Positions 32,951 to 42,085 are shown, counted from the first letter of the stretch. The stretch: DNA of 64,000 bases from Mucilaginibacter ginkgonis (GCF_009754905.2 NZ_CP066775.1:806001-870000); one strand, 5' to 3'. Translations and numbers: made by a program. Notes: generated by a model from the sequence alone, not told the origin.

Positions 32951-35243
32951 CAAAAGAAGACCCATCCTTTACAAAGGAGAGCTATACAGTAAGTCAGTTA
33001 CCAAACGATCATCTGGCGGCGGCAAACCTTTACCGGCAACCTTTGACGAGGCCAAGGAGAAGATTATTGGTGATATAGACGCAGCAACCGGGATTTTACG
33101 TCAGATGCCTAATAACTCTAAACTTCCGAATGAGGTTGTTTTGTGTATGAGAATGCACCCTGATTTTTCGGCTAAAAGCTATTATCCTGATTCCATATTT
33201 GACGGGACTACCGAGCGATTTGGCTTACAGGAAATAGGCTCCAGGGTTTGGCGGGCGGCCGATTATGCTGAAAAAGGAGGAAATGATCCTTTATCGCAAG
33301 GCAAGTTGTTTTTTGTGAGAGGAACGGAAAATAGCTTAGTTAGGTTCAAAGCGCAATTGAATAAACCAGAGTTGAGCTTAACTAAAAGCTTTACCGAAGA
33401 TGTTAGAAAATTAGTGAGCGTTGATTTGCTTTCAGAAAATGAACAAATCGTTGGTATTCCTGATGATTGGGAAAGCGGCCGGCTAGAGGCCGTACTTCAC
33501 CCTTTCGATATCGATCAAGAAGCCGCTTTAAATCAATTTTTTAATCTTGTAAGTATAGCTGGTGTGGATTTGGATCAGGTTCGCTATAAGCAATATGAAG
33601 AAGGAATAACTTTCATAAGTTTAATTGGTAATCGTGACGTATTATCAATACTTGCTGGCTACAACCCTTTAAGAACACTACACCCTTTAAATATCAGGGA
33701 TTTTTCAAAAATAAATCGCGGGTCTATACAAACTGGCGCACCAAGACCTCCGGAGTTCACCATTAAGCCAACGGTCACAGTAGGAGTTATCGATGGCGGT
33801 TATACTGCGGGAAATCCCGCTTTAGATCCTTACGTAGAGTATGAAGAATGGGTTACCGGCGCACCTGCGGACGCTTACTGCGATCATGGAACCCAAGTAA
33901 CCAGTGCCGTATTGTACGGCGCTCTGAACAGGTTTAGGAATTCTGATCAGCTGCCAGAACCATCAGTATCTGTAAAAAACTTCCGTGTATTATCGGTAGA
34001 CACAAGCGATCCTGATCTATATGAGGTTATTGATGCTATAGAAGGAATCGTTCCGGCCAATAATCATATAAAGGTTTACAATCTAAGTTTAGGCCCTAAC
34101 GGTCAAATATTAGATGACCATATTTGTCGGTTTACGTTTGCCTGTGACATGCTTATTCAAAAGCATGATATTTTATTTTGCACAGCAGTAGGAAATGATG
34201 GCGACATAGATGGTTATAACAGAATTCAGGCGCCTTCCGATATGGTTAATGGTTTAGCTATTGGTGCTTATTCAAAGGTGGATAGCAACATATTTAGAGC
34301 GCCTTACAGTTGTATTGGGCCAGGTCGGGAAGGCAATAAACTAAAACCTGACCTCTCTGCATTCGGCGGATGCTCTCAAACTCCAATCCATTTGATGAAT
34401 CACGTGGGTGGCTCCAGGATAATGAATGCGGGAACCAGTTTTTCTAGTCCAATAGCCAGCGCCACAACTGGCCAATTAGTGGGCTATAGTGATGATGCAA
34501 TAAATATATTGATTGCACGTGCCCTAGTAATTCATGGGGTATCAGAAACAGGAACAGGCCATAACTATGAAATAGGACACGGAGTCTTGCCGGATGACAT
34601 CCAGCAGTTTGCTACTTGTCCTGATAAATCGTACACGTTGATATATAACGGCGAAATAGAACCAGGTAAATTTATTGAATTACCTATTCCGTGGTCTGAG
34701 GACATCACCACCGGAAATATTAATTTTAGGTGGACAGCTGCTGTGCTTACCAATGTTGACCCACAAAGCCCTGATGATTATTCTACCTCATCCATTGTTA
34801 CTTCGTTTTATCCTAACACCTCAAAATATATTTTCAAACGGGCTGGCAAAACAACACAGGTAGATATCGCGGCTGAGCCGAATAGAGTAGCGCAATTAGA
34901 AGCAGATGGATGGGTACGGGAGGCACAATTTCCAGTTAGTGAATCAGGACAAACTCCGTATCAGGCTGAAAACGAACTACGCGCTGATTATAAGTGGGAT
35001 AGTTTGGAGTCAAGAAGAAAAAACAAAAGGGCAGACAATATTAGAAACCCTATGTTTCACTTACATGCGCTGGAAAGAGGAAGAAGATATAACTCAGCAA
35101 AAATAAAGTATGCTTTAGTTTTGACAGTAATATCTCCCAAATCCAGTGTGGATTTGTACAGTAAAATCCGTGCAAAATACAGTGCGCTTGTTCCGGTAAA
35201 CTTAGAAATTGTAGCCCGTGCTTCTGCTTCAGCTTCTGTTTAG
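32943..35243 (+). CDS. Subtilisin-like serine protease (S8 family), partner of AAA+ ATPase
   Basis: This 766-residue protein has no signal peptide, so it likely acts in the cytoplasm. Residues 1-270 form an unrecognised N-terminal domain. The catalytic triad is D284 (VGVIDGG), H315 (CDHGTQVTS) and S499 (GTSFSSP), with N418 (AVGNDG) as the oxyanion Asn. A beta-rich C-terminal part (about 550-766) follows. All catalytic residues are present, so the enzyme should be active. A cytoplasmic subtilase coupled with an ATPase suggests regulated, possibly suicidal, proteolysis, which is inference. The next gene follows after 53 bp on the same strand. Confidence 0.88.
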   Translation: MSNKRRPILYKGELYSKSVTKRSSGGGKPLPATFDEAKEKIIGDIDAATGILRQMPNNSKLPNEVVLCMRMHPDFSAKSYYPDSIFDGTTERFGLQEIGSRVWRAADYAEKGGNDPLSQGKLFFVRGTENSLVRFKAQLNKPELSLTKSFTEDVRKLVSVDLLSENEQIVGIPDDWESGRLEAVLHPFDIDQEAALNQFFNLVSIAGVDLDQVRYKQYEEGITFISLIGNRDVLSILAGYNPLRTLHPLNIRDFSKINRGSIQTGAPRPPEFTIKPTVTVGVIDGGYTAGNPALDPYVEYEEWVTGAPADAYCDHGTQVTSAVLYGALNRFRNSDQLPEPSVSVKNFRVLSVDTSDPDLYEVIDAIEGIVPANNHIKVYNLSLGPNGQILDDHICRFTFACDMLIQKHDILFCTAVGNDGDIDGYNRIQAPSDMVNGLAIGAYSKVDSNIFRAPYSCIGPGREGNKLKPDLSAFGGCSQTPIHLMNHVGGSRIMNAGTSFSSPIASATTGQLVGYSDDAINILIARALVIHGVSETGTGHNYEIGHGVLPDDIQQFATCPDKSYTLIYNGEIEPGKFIELPIPWSEDITTGNINFRWTAAVLTNVDPQSPDDYSTSSIVTSFYPNTSKYIFKRAGKTTQVDIAAEPNRVAQLEADGWVREAQFPVSESGQTPYQAENELRADYKWDSLESRRKNKRADNIRNPMFHLHALERGRRYNSAKIKYALVLTVISPKSSVDLYSKIRAKYSALVPVNLEIVARASASASV

Positions 35244-35296
35244 TCAGTACTGAGGATTGATTGATAGTTGGTTCATACGAAACCTTATTTTTGAAA

Positions 35297-36574
35297 ATGG
35301 AAGACCTTATCCAAGATACTGTTAACTACAATAGCGCCTACATCAGTCTTAGCCTGTTAGATGAGCTGGATTATTGCCTAGGAGGCTACGGCAAGCCGAC
35401 ACCTGAGTTTATCTTTTCGCTGAACACATTTGTAGAATCTTTTATTGGCTGTTCAGAATTTTACACATCACTGGATGAATTGAATCATTTAAGTTTGACG
35501 GCACCTGCAATTTTTCCTACAGGCCGGCCCATACTCAATATGCTTGTGCGTGAGACCGGCTTAAAGTTCGTAAGTGGGGTGTTGGAAACACCTGGCCGGG
35601 TAATCTATAGGGGTAACCGTGACGGGAAGAGCAAAAAGGAAGCCGAACAAGAGTTCATTACCGAGTATGGTCGAAAGTTAAAAACAGATTATTTCATACA
35701 AAGCGATGTATCTAAACCGGCAACCAAGCTTCCGCTGGTAACGGGGGCATTTAATGACAACGATGAATTTATTGTTACCGAAGTCCAAACAAGTTCTCAT
35801 GATTTGATCAGCAATCTGATCAGTGTATCGAATACCTCCACGATTCAAACTACACTTCCTATCGGATTGTACGGTCAGCAGGTCAACGAAATTGCAAGAA
35901 CACCATACTCGATAGAAGCACTGGAGAAATTAGCAAAATTACATCAAGTTCAGCTTGAAGACTTGTTAGAAAGTTTGGGCTATCATTATTTACCCATACC
36001 GCCATTTACAACGATACTACTTGCTCAACTGGATAAAATCGACCAAATACCAGCTAAATTGGCTCAACTGCGTGCTGACTTTCAGGAACTAAGGGAGCAC
36101 TTTATACTGTTGGAACGGCAAATTCAAGAATCGCCAACCATTCGGGAACAACTGGACGCACGCAAAGCTTTCAATACTTTTTGGACGACCTTTGTTAAAA
36201 AATATGTTGACCCCAGTCATCGTCTGCTTCATAATCACTTGGATGTTTTTCAGAATGCAGACCTTGACAAAAGCGCAAATACTTTCCTGAAATCGCATGA
36301 TTTGAAGGATGGTCTGAAAGAAATAAATTTTGCCAAGATAGCCGGCAAGGTCTTAACTCATTCTATGGATTGGTTTAAGGACCGTAAAGTGATTAACCGG
36401 TTCAAGGGTTTGACCAATATATGGGAACTTTTTCAAAATAGTACCAATATCAACCAACAATTGAAGCATTTTGAAAGGCTCTTCGGGGTTAGTTTTAGCA
36501 ATGCTGAATTAAAGCGCATTCACGAATTTATTAACAAGAAAGTGACGAACATTCCCAAAAAGATCTCAGCTTAA
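35297..36574 (+). CDS. Hypothetical protein, third gene of the AAA-S8 operon
   Basis: This 425-residue protein starts at ATG 35297 (MEDLIQDTVNYNSAYISLSL). A TTG at 35261 in frame is possible but less likely. The N-terminal half is alpha/beta in character (VLETPGRVIYRGNRDGKSKK, FIVTEVQTSSHDL). The C-terminal half is helical, with a coiled-coil-like stretch (KLAQLRADFQELREHFILLE). There is no signal peptide or TM segment. I do not recognise a family. It is followed 1 bp later by the next gene, so they are almost certainly co-translated. Confidence 0.75.
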   Translation: MEDLIQDTVNYNSAYISLSLLDELDYCLGGYGKPTPEFIFSLNTFVESFIGCSEFYTSLDELNHLSLTAPAIFPTGRPILNMLVRETGLKFVSGVLETPGRVIYRGNRDGKSKKEAEQEFITEYGRKLKTDYFIQSDVSKPATKLPLVTGAFNDNDEFIVTEVQTSSHDLISNLISVSNTSTIQTTLPIGLYGQQVNEIARTPYSIEALEKLAKLHQVQLEDLLESLGYHYLPIPPFTTILLAQLDKIDQIPAKLAQLRADFQELREHFILLERQIQESPTIREQLDARKAFNTFWTTFVKKYVDPSHRLLHNHLDVFQNADLDKSANTFLKSHDLKDGLKEINFAKIAGKVLTHSMDWFKDRKVINRFKGLTNIWELFQNSTNINQQLKHFERLFGVSFSNAELKRIHEFINKKVTNIPKKISA

Positions 36575-36575
36575 T

Positions 36576-37442
36576 ATGTCTTATTTTAACAAACCTGCGA
36601 CCGATATTTTTATTCCTGATGGCAACGGCTTTCAGCAGGCACCGCTTGAAATGTCCGGCTTATCCTTTAATGATTGTATGACGTTTTTAGGTTATCACAG
36701 GGATCAGGTCATGATTTTATATAGCAGCCAGAGTGACAAAATAACTAATATAGCATTTGAGATTTTCACCCGGAATATTGTCTTTATTCGTACAGATAAG
36801 AAGATCACCTTCATTTCGGATCGTGACTTGAAAAAAGCGCTAACAGGATTTTCCGTCACAAAGTATTATACGAGTGGTGAGATCAAGAACATCCTGGAAT
36901 CTGGCATTGAAAATGAATCACTAACTGTAGATTATCTAGCGAGTGTTCTGAAATTGACTAATGTGTCCAGAAACGGGATGTTCTATGCATCACGGATCAA
37001 AACTTACCTGTATTTTACCAATGGATTACTGAGTAATTTTCTATACGACGACGGGTTTAGCACCGGGGCTAAAGAATTAAAACAAGTCAACAAAACAGTT
37101 TATGATATTCTGGCTCGTGCCGCTTATAAGTACCGGTCGGGAGACGATTTTGGTGCGCAAAAGGAAATCAATATTCAATCCGAGGCCTGGTCGGCAATTC
37201 CTAACGCTTTTGGCAATGAATTTATTCCTTTGCATACCTATGATGGCGGTTTGGTTAACCTCCATATGATCCGAGTTTGTCATTATGGGCATCCAATAAC
37301 CCGATTGGCATTTCAGGAAATTAATTATGGGCGTTATCAGGTCATTAGCGGCAATGGAACAGGTGATGTGGTATTGCGTCTTGGCCATTTCGATTATCGC
37401 TTTTCTAATACAGGCGACCTGATAGAGTTTAAACCATTGTAA
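36576..37442 (+). CDS. Hypothetical protein, fourth gene of the AAA-S8 operon
   Basis: This 288-residue soluble protein starts MSYFNKPATDIFIPDGNGFQ. The first half looks beta-rich; the second half contains ASRIKTYLYFTNGLLSNFLY and a C-terminal beta-rich section (YGRYQVISGNGTGDVVLRLG). No catalytic motif is evident. It begins one base after the stop of the 425-residue gene and ends the rightward unit; the next gene is convergent, 22 bp away. Function unknown. Confidence 0.72.
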   Translation: MSYFNKPATDIFIPDGNGFQQAPLEMSGLSFNDCMTFLGYHRDQVMILYSSQSDKITNIAFEIFTRNIVFIRTDKKITFISDRDLKKALTGFSVTKYYTSGEIKNILESGIENESLTVDYLASVLKLTNVSRNGMFYASRIKTYLYFTNGLLSNFLYDDGFSTGAKELKQVNKTVYDILARAAYKYRSGDDFGAQKEINIQSEAWSAIPNAFGNEFIPLHTYDGGLVNLHMIRVCHYGHPITRLAFQEINYGRYQVISGNGTGDVVLRLGHFDYRFSNTGDLIEFKPL

Positions 37443-37464
37443 AGTTATTTGATTATTGTTAACG

Positions 37465-39279
37465 TCAAATTTCGCTAATGATCTTACAAAGCTTTGGATC
37501 GAAGTGCATATAAGAGAAATTCAGCTTGATAAAGGATTTTAAATGCAGGATATAATCTCGTATTTCCTGGGTAGCTGCCTGGTCTGAAACCAATATCATT
37601 TGCTCTGCTTGTTGGGCTTGAGGGAAAAGATTGTATTCCAGTAATTGACCGATACCTAAACGAATAGAGGTCAATAAATTGTTGTAAGTCTTAATTTCAT
37701 AAAAGATATAGCCCGTATCAGTTTTTCTGGTAATATCTATTCGGCAGCCACCGTAGGCTGTGCATTCGCGCTTCACATCTTCTTTACTTTTATATTGATC
37801 TTGCAAGAACAGTAGGAGTTTTTCTTGAAGGTCGTTATGACGAAATTCCATTTCCCGCTCTGTCGTATAACTTTTTCGCTTACCTCTCTTTTTTAGATCA
37901 GCTTCCATGCTGCCGGAACCAAAGGAGAAAGGCTGCTTAATCTTCGCTTCGTATTTGCCGGTTAGCTTTTCATCGACATGATAAAGCACATAATGATCGG
38001 CCGGGATATCATCCGGGTTATCTACTTCGATAAGTTGCAAGGGCAAATCTGTTAATTGTGCCGCGTTAAATTTAATATTAATAAGCGCTGTCGGATCAGT
38101 CTTTACCCATTGATCAAGCATGGTTCCATCAAGGTCAACCGCTTTAAGATCCTGTTTCATCTGGTCAAACCACCCATTGTCTCTATAATCCTGTAGCACG
38201 GCAGCAGCTTCTTCCGGGGAGATCACTTCCACGTTTTTTAATGTGGTTACCCAGTATTGGGTAACGTTTAAAGAGTTGCGGGTGAACAGGGAAAGGTCGA
38301 AGACTTTGCCTGTATACTTGGATTTGAATTTATGGATAGGTTCCAGGAAGCCATACTTAAGCTTTTCGATGATTTGATCAGTATCGAACAACCATTCTTC
38401 GTGACCGAACCCATGGTCGTTTTCATGGCTCTTGCTGAGTGCTTTACCCGCCCGACCGGATGGTTTGATCCAACCATTGGTATTCCATGTGATCCTGGCT
38501 AGTCTTTTTTCTTTGTAAAGTCTTTTTCTTAAATGGTCATAATGCTGATCGTAGGCTTTGATATAGGCCTTGGTCTCGGCAATTAAGCGTTCCCAGGTAT
38601 AGTTGGGAACATCCGAAAATTTGATTTTTATCCATTGCCAGTCTATTTCATTTTTGAAATCCCATAAAATTCCTTTCTGCTCATCATTTAACTCTTTCTT
38701 GGTTTTGATATAACCATCCAGTTTATAACCAATGAACTGATTAGGCGCGTTAACCTCCACATTAAAGAAAATGTCCTTGTCCTCTTCCTTAAAGACACGC
38801 GGCCACATATACGGCGCGATATTCGCAGAAAAAGCAGTCAGCCAGTTGGAATCCTTTTTTAGTTTGTAACCATCAGTTGCTACCTGTGCAGCCCAATAGT
38901 TTACTTTGGCAATCAGAGGATATAATTTATTAGGGTAGACCTGATGGGCGGGCTCATCTTTACGATATGGCTTATTAAAGACCGAATTGTAATATTGCAA
39001 TTCTTCCAGCGTAAAAAAATTATAGCCTCCTTCGTAATAGGTCATTTTATAGCCCAGCGCTTCTTTAAAATAATTCCGGTAGGGATCGTTTGACTCAAAC
39101 TTGATGTCTGTCCTGCCGATTATCCTCAATGCACGATAGGCGAGGTATTTAAAAGGATATTCTTTTTCATTTACGATGAAATAATGCTGGCTCCAAACAT
39201 GGTCTTTCGGAATTCCTTCTTGGTCAATAAGGTTCGCAGCATTTTCGACCAGGTTTTGAGTTAATATATCCAGCTTCAT
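37465..39279 (-). CDS. PD-(D/E)XK nuclease-domain protein, putative restriction or defence nuclease
   Basis: This 604-residue protein has at least three parts. Residues 1 to about 130 form an N-terminal region with a YPFKYLAYRA motif. The central section contains ITWNTNGW and HGFGHEEWLF (289-298), a pattern I associate with restriction-like proteins without being able to name the domain. The C-terminal nuclease (about 480-604) holds D515 in CRIDITRK, E528-x-K530 in YEIKT and Q545 in GIGQLLEY, the D...E-x-K...Q arrangement of PD-(D/E)XK enzymes. It is convergent to the AAA-S8 operon. It may be a stand-alone, modification-dependent or abortive nuclease. DNA cleavage is inferred from the motif. 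Confidence 0.75.
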   Translation of the reverse strand: MKLDILTQNLVENAANLIDQEGIPKDHVWSQHYFIVNEKEYPFKYLAYRALRIIGRTDIKFESNDPYRNYFKEALGYKMTYYEGGYNFFTLEELQYYNSVFNKPYRKDEPAHQVYPNKLYPLIAKVNYWAAQVATDGYKLKKDSNWLTAFSANIAPYMWPRVFKEEDKDIFFNVEVNAPNQFIGYKLDGYIKTKKELNDEQKGILWDFKNEIDWQWIKIKFSDVPNYTWERLIAETKAYIKAYDQHYDHLRKRLYKEKRLARITWNTNGWIKPSGRAGKALSKSHENDHGFGHEEWLFDTDQIIEKLKYGFLEPIHKFKSKYTGKVFDLSLFTRNSLNVTQYWVTTLKNVEVISPEEAAAVLQDYRDNGWFDQMKQDLKAVDLDGTMLDQWVKTDPTALINIKFNAAQLTDLPLQLIEVDNPDDIPADHYVLYHVDEKLTGKYEAKIKQPFSFGSGSMEADLKKRGKRKSYTTEREMEFRHNDLQEKLLLFLQDQYKSKEDVKRECTAYGGCRIDITRKTDTGYIFYEIKTYNNLLTSIRLGIGQLLEYNLFPQAQQAEQMILVSDQAATQEIRDYILHLKSFIKLNFSYMHFDPKLCKIISEI

Positions 39280-39753
39280 GATGGTTCAAGTAAATATGAT
39301 AAAGTTGTTTGCTAAGTTAATATTTTAGGCTTTGTATAACGCGCTAAGCCGTTGAAGACAAATTAAACTTATGGCGTGGTTTCGATAAAACGTCGTCAGG
39401 TTAATGAAGACAACAGCTCCAGAAGCTTTTTCGCATCTCATTCGGCATCTTCCCACAGGTTAAACCAGCTCGTTTTATCATCATATCTGTTGTGCTAAGT
39501 AGACGGAAGGCGTCGCTAAACCGAACATTTGCGATAAGCATATGACAAAACGCAAATACGCCCCGAAATGATCCCGCCAATTTGTTTAGATTATTCAACA
39601 ATGGATAACTATTTATATGCTGGGTTTGTAAACTCAATATGGCTTCTAGGTAAAAGATGCTGATTATACCAATAAATGTTAACGAGCATTTTATCATTGT
39701 TTTTGTAAGCCCGCATTAAAATTGAAAGTTATTTAATGCAGGCTTAATATTTA
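39280..39753. other. Intergenic tract between nuclease and integrase genes, no supported gene
   Basis: A 98-codon frame is open on the minus strand at 39401-39697, but its composition is not convincing (several Cys and Met clusters, no recognisable domain) and it has no clear start signal. The tract may be a decayed gene or the integrase 3' region. Nothing specific can be assigned. Confidence 0.4.
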
Positions 39754-40980
39754 TCAATCCATATTCAGGCGGGATTTTAAATTTCTCATATCTTCTTTAA
39801 GTTTACGTTCAACCACTCTAGCATAAATCTGTGTTGTGGTAATTTTTGTATGACCTAAGATTTTGCTAACAGTTTCAATAGGAACCCCATTAGATAAAGT
39901 TACAGTTGTAGCAAAAGTATGCCTGGCAATATGAAACGTTACTTTTTTTGTTATCCCGCATAAGTCGGCTATCTCCTTTAAATAACTATTGACCTTTTGA
40001 TTCGATACTGTTGGAAATACCCGGCCATCCGAAAGTGATCTTATATTGTCCTCGTATTTATCTAAAATTTTTAATGCTGGTGGAAGTAGCGGTACATTAA
40101 CCGGTATTAATGTTTTTTCACGGCAAGTCCTGATCCATCTTTCACCGTCGCTACTGGCAATGATGTGTGCCGGAGTTAAATTGATCATGTCCACATAAGA
40201 CAATCCGGTATAACAGCAAAAAACAAACATATCCCGTACCATATCCAGCCTGGCAATCGACAACTTTTTCTCTTCCATATCCGCCAATTCCTTTTCAGAT
40301 AATTGTTCACGGTTTACCTTTTGGATCTTTAACTTGTAGGTAGCAAATGGATCGTTTGTTATCCATTGTAAATTTAAAGCCAGATTAGTCATTTTTTTCA
40401 GCCTGATAATATGCTTCATCACACCGTTATTATTTAGTGGTTGTTGGTGATCTTTAGGTTTATGGTTGCGGAGATAAACCTCGAAGTCTTTTACAAACTT
40501 ATAATCTAACTGATGTAAGTAAATATCTGTTGCATTAAATTGAGTTTCCAGAAACTTCACTAAATAGCGCTGGGTGACATAATAATGTTTGAGTGTACTC
40601 CACTTTAAATCTTCGGTAGAAGTTTCGTTATGGTACGTTATAAGACGGCTCAGAGAATAAACCTGAGCTTCCTCTCCAAGGTAAAGGTCTTTTACTGCTT
40701 TCGCCGATAACATTTTCCTTTTGATCTGAAGTTCTTTGTAGCTATTGCCAATGGCAAGCCTTACTTCCTCCAGGTAGTTATTAATGGACTTAACCTCTTC
40801 CTTATTTCCTTTAGCGGCACCTTTGCCGCCATCCCAATTTTTGGGATCAACATTTTGCTTTAAAGCAATATAAGCGCGTTGACGGTTTACCGTCACGCAG
40901 GCATAAATAGGTTCTTTTCCGTCTTTCGCTTTGTCAGGACGGGTGGTAAAATGAATACCGAACGACTGTGATGTTTGCAT
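39754..40980 (-). CDS. int: Tyrosine recombinase (ICE integrase, IntDOT-like)
   Basis: This 408-residue protein inserts and excises the element. The N-terminal part (about 1-115) is an arm-binding domain (HFTTRPDKAKDGKEPIYACV), then a core-binding SAM-like domain (about 105-210), then the catalytic domain. Catalytic residues visible are K289, H350 and R353 (HIARH), H377 (LGHTK) and Y386 (IYARV). The usual first Arg is Ser261 in YTGLSYVDM, as in the CTnDOT integrase, which also lacks that Arg. It is next to the tRNA end of the element, with repeated sites upstream. Confidence 0.92.
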   Translation of the reverse strand: MQTSQSFGIHFTTRPDKAKDGKEPIYACVTVNRQRAYIALKQNVDPKNWDGGKGAAKGNKEEVKSINNYLEEVRLAIGNSYKELQIKRKMLSAKAVKDLYLGEEAQVYSLSRLITYHNETSTEDLKWSTLKHYYVTQRYLVKFLETQFNATDIYLHQLDYKFVKDFEVYLRNHKPKDHQQPLNNNGVMKHIIRLKKMTNLALNLQWITNDPFATYKLKIQKVNREQLSEKELADMEEKKLSIARLDMVRDMFVFCCYTGLSYVDMINLTPAHIIASSDGERWIRTCREKTLIPVNVPLLPPALKILDKYEDNIRSLSDGRVFPTVSNQKVNSYLKEIADLCGITKKVTFHIARHTFATTVTLSNGVPIETVSKILGHTKITTTQIYARVVERKLKEDMRNLKSRLNMD

Positions 40981-41028
40981 AAAATCTAATTTTTAAGTTT
41001 TAAATGTTTATTAATACATCCCGTTTTT

Positions 41029-41171
41029 AGGTAACACAACAGGTAACACAAACACAATATAAATTGACTAAAATAATCAACTTTTAACGCGTAATAAACT
41101 GTATTTCAATTCATTGAAGCGGTTTGTGTTACCTAAGTTAAAAATTAAAAACAGGTAGTCGGATAGGTAAC
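41029..41171. repeat. Candidate integrase arm-type binding sites
   Basis: Two tandem 12-bp copies, AGGTAACACAAC (41029-41040) and AGGTAACACAAA (41041-41052), are followed by an inverted copy, GTTTGTGTTACCT (41122-41134), and a partial AGGTAAC (41165-41171). All lie between the integrase start and the tRNA, the expected place for arm sites of a tyrosine integrase. Binding is inferred from repetition and position. Confidence 0.6.
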
Positions 41172-41218
41172 GAGAACCTTGGCTTTACAAAGGGTTGGTA
41201 AGGGTATAATTAATGAAA

Positions 41219-41249
41219 AAACCCCTTAAATCAGCGATTTAAGGGGTTT
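41219..41249 (-). terminator. Rho-independent terminator downstream of the tRNA gene
   Basis: A perfect 14-bp stem (AAACCCCTTAAATC and its complement) with an AGC loop. On the minus strand it is followed by a T run. It lies 25 bp after the tRNA 3' end. Confidence 0.85.
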
Positions 41250-41274
41250 GTAGGTGTAGAGATTGTCTACTCAG

Positions 41275-41348
41275 TGCGCCCACCTGGGCTCGAACCAGGG
41301 ACCAAAAGATTATGAGTCTTCTACTCTAACCAACTGAGCTATAGGCGC
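41275..41348 (-). tRNA. tRNA with CAT anticodon (Met elongator, or Ile2 with lysidine)
   Basis: This 74-nt cloverleaf is on the minus strand. The acceptor arms GCGCCTA and TGGGCGC pair with one G-U, the D arm reads GCTCAGTTGGTTAGAG, and the anticodon loop is CTCATAA. The T arm is CCTGGTTCGAGCCCAGG and the discriminator base is A. CCA is not encoded. CAT can be Met or, if the C is modified, Ile; sequence alone does not decide. Its 3' end adjoins the mobile element. Confidence 0.92.
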
Positions 41349-41412
41349 GGATAATGGGTTACATTTTCCGGGTGCAATTTTACTAATTTGCGCCCACATA
41401 GCCAAACACAAT

Positions 41413-42039
41413 ATGCAAAACGTTAAAAATATCATCTTCGACTATGGTAACGTCATCTTCATGATAGACTTCAATACTGTCCGCCAGAAGTTTATTGATT
41501 TAGGCGTAAAGAATGTCGATAGTTTTTTTGGCCATTTGCAGCAGGATCCGGTGTTCGATCTATTAGACAGGGGCGATATATCCGCGGCTGATTTCCGGGA
41601 TCATGTCAGGGAACTTGCCGGACAGCCATCGCTTACTGATGAGCAGATAGATGACGCCTGGAATAGTATCTTGATAGGTGTGCAGCCGAGCGTGCACGAT
41701 GTGCTATTAGAACTCAAGAAAAAGTACCGCACATTCTTATTGAGCAATAACAATGAAATCCATTATGCCTGGATAATGGATTACCTGCAGCGCGAGTTTG
41801 GCATGGACGGTAACGATAGCTTGTTCGAGAAGACTTATTACTCGCACCTGGCGCGTAAACGCAAGCCGGATGCCGAAATGTTTAACCAGGTATTGCAAGA
41901 AAACGGCCTAGTTGCCGAAGAAACGCTTTTTGTAGATGACAGTCCTCAGCATATTGCTAGCGCCCGTAAGCTTGGACTGCAAACCTACCTGATGACAGCG
42001 CCCGATAATATCATCAACTTAGCCCAACAGTTGCTGTAA
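41413..42039 (+). CDS. HAD-superfamily hydrolase (subfamily IA phosphatase)
   Basis: This 208-residue protein has the HAD motifs in order. Motif I, at about residues 7-14, is IIFDYGNVI; it carries the first Asp but has Tyr-Gly where DxD is usual. Motif II is FLLSNNNEIH, and LARKRKPDAEMF holds the Lys. VDDSPQHIASARKLGLQTYL is the acidic motif IV. The N-terminal cap (RDHVRELAG region) is the helical type. This form is close to YihX-type phosphatases of small sugar phosphates; the substrate is unknown. Confidence 0.85.
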   Translation: MQNVKNIIFDYGNVIFMIDFNTVRQKFIDLGVKNVDSFFGHLQQDPVFDLLDRGDISAADFRDHVRELAGQPSLTDEQIDDAWNSILIGVQPSVHDVLLELKKKYRTFLLSNNNEIHYAWIMDYLQREFGMDGNDSLFEKTYYSHLARKRKPDAEMFNQVLQENGLVAEETLFVDDSPQHIASARKLGLQTYLMTAPDNIINLAQQLL

Positions 42040-42085
42040 ACATTGTCCGCTTTTTATTTACTTAGCACTTGCCAATCTACTTGCC

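Larger units (their letters stand above)
1..41274. mobile_element. Integrative and conjugative element (partial; right end at tRNA)
   Basis: The region carries a full set of Bacteroidota conjugation parts: VirB4-like TraG, TraE, TraF, TraJ-TraN, a coupling protein, a relaxase, RteC, ParA and a tyrosine integrase. All are on the minus strand, with the integrase last before a tRNA gene. To the right of the tRNA only housekeeping and envelope genes follow. I infer insertion at or near the 3' end of the tRNA gene. No second copy of the tRNA 3' sequence was seen in the window, so the left end probably lies outside it, and the metal efflux genes at the left edge would then be cargo. The exact boundary is not proven. 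Confidence 0.75.

Noticed and set aside
39401..39697. 98-codon open frame on the minus strand between nuclease and integrase
   Set aside because: No recognisable domain, odd Met/Cys composition, no start signal; kept only as an unassigned tract.
3149..41274. Complete CTnDOT-like operon including TraO, TraP and TraQ
   Set aside because: Genes after TraN do not match those proteins as far as I can see, so the element is a different subtype.
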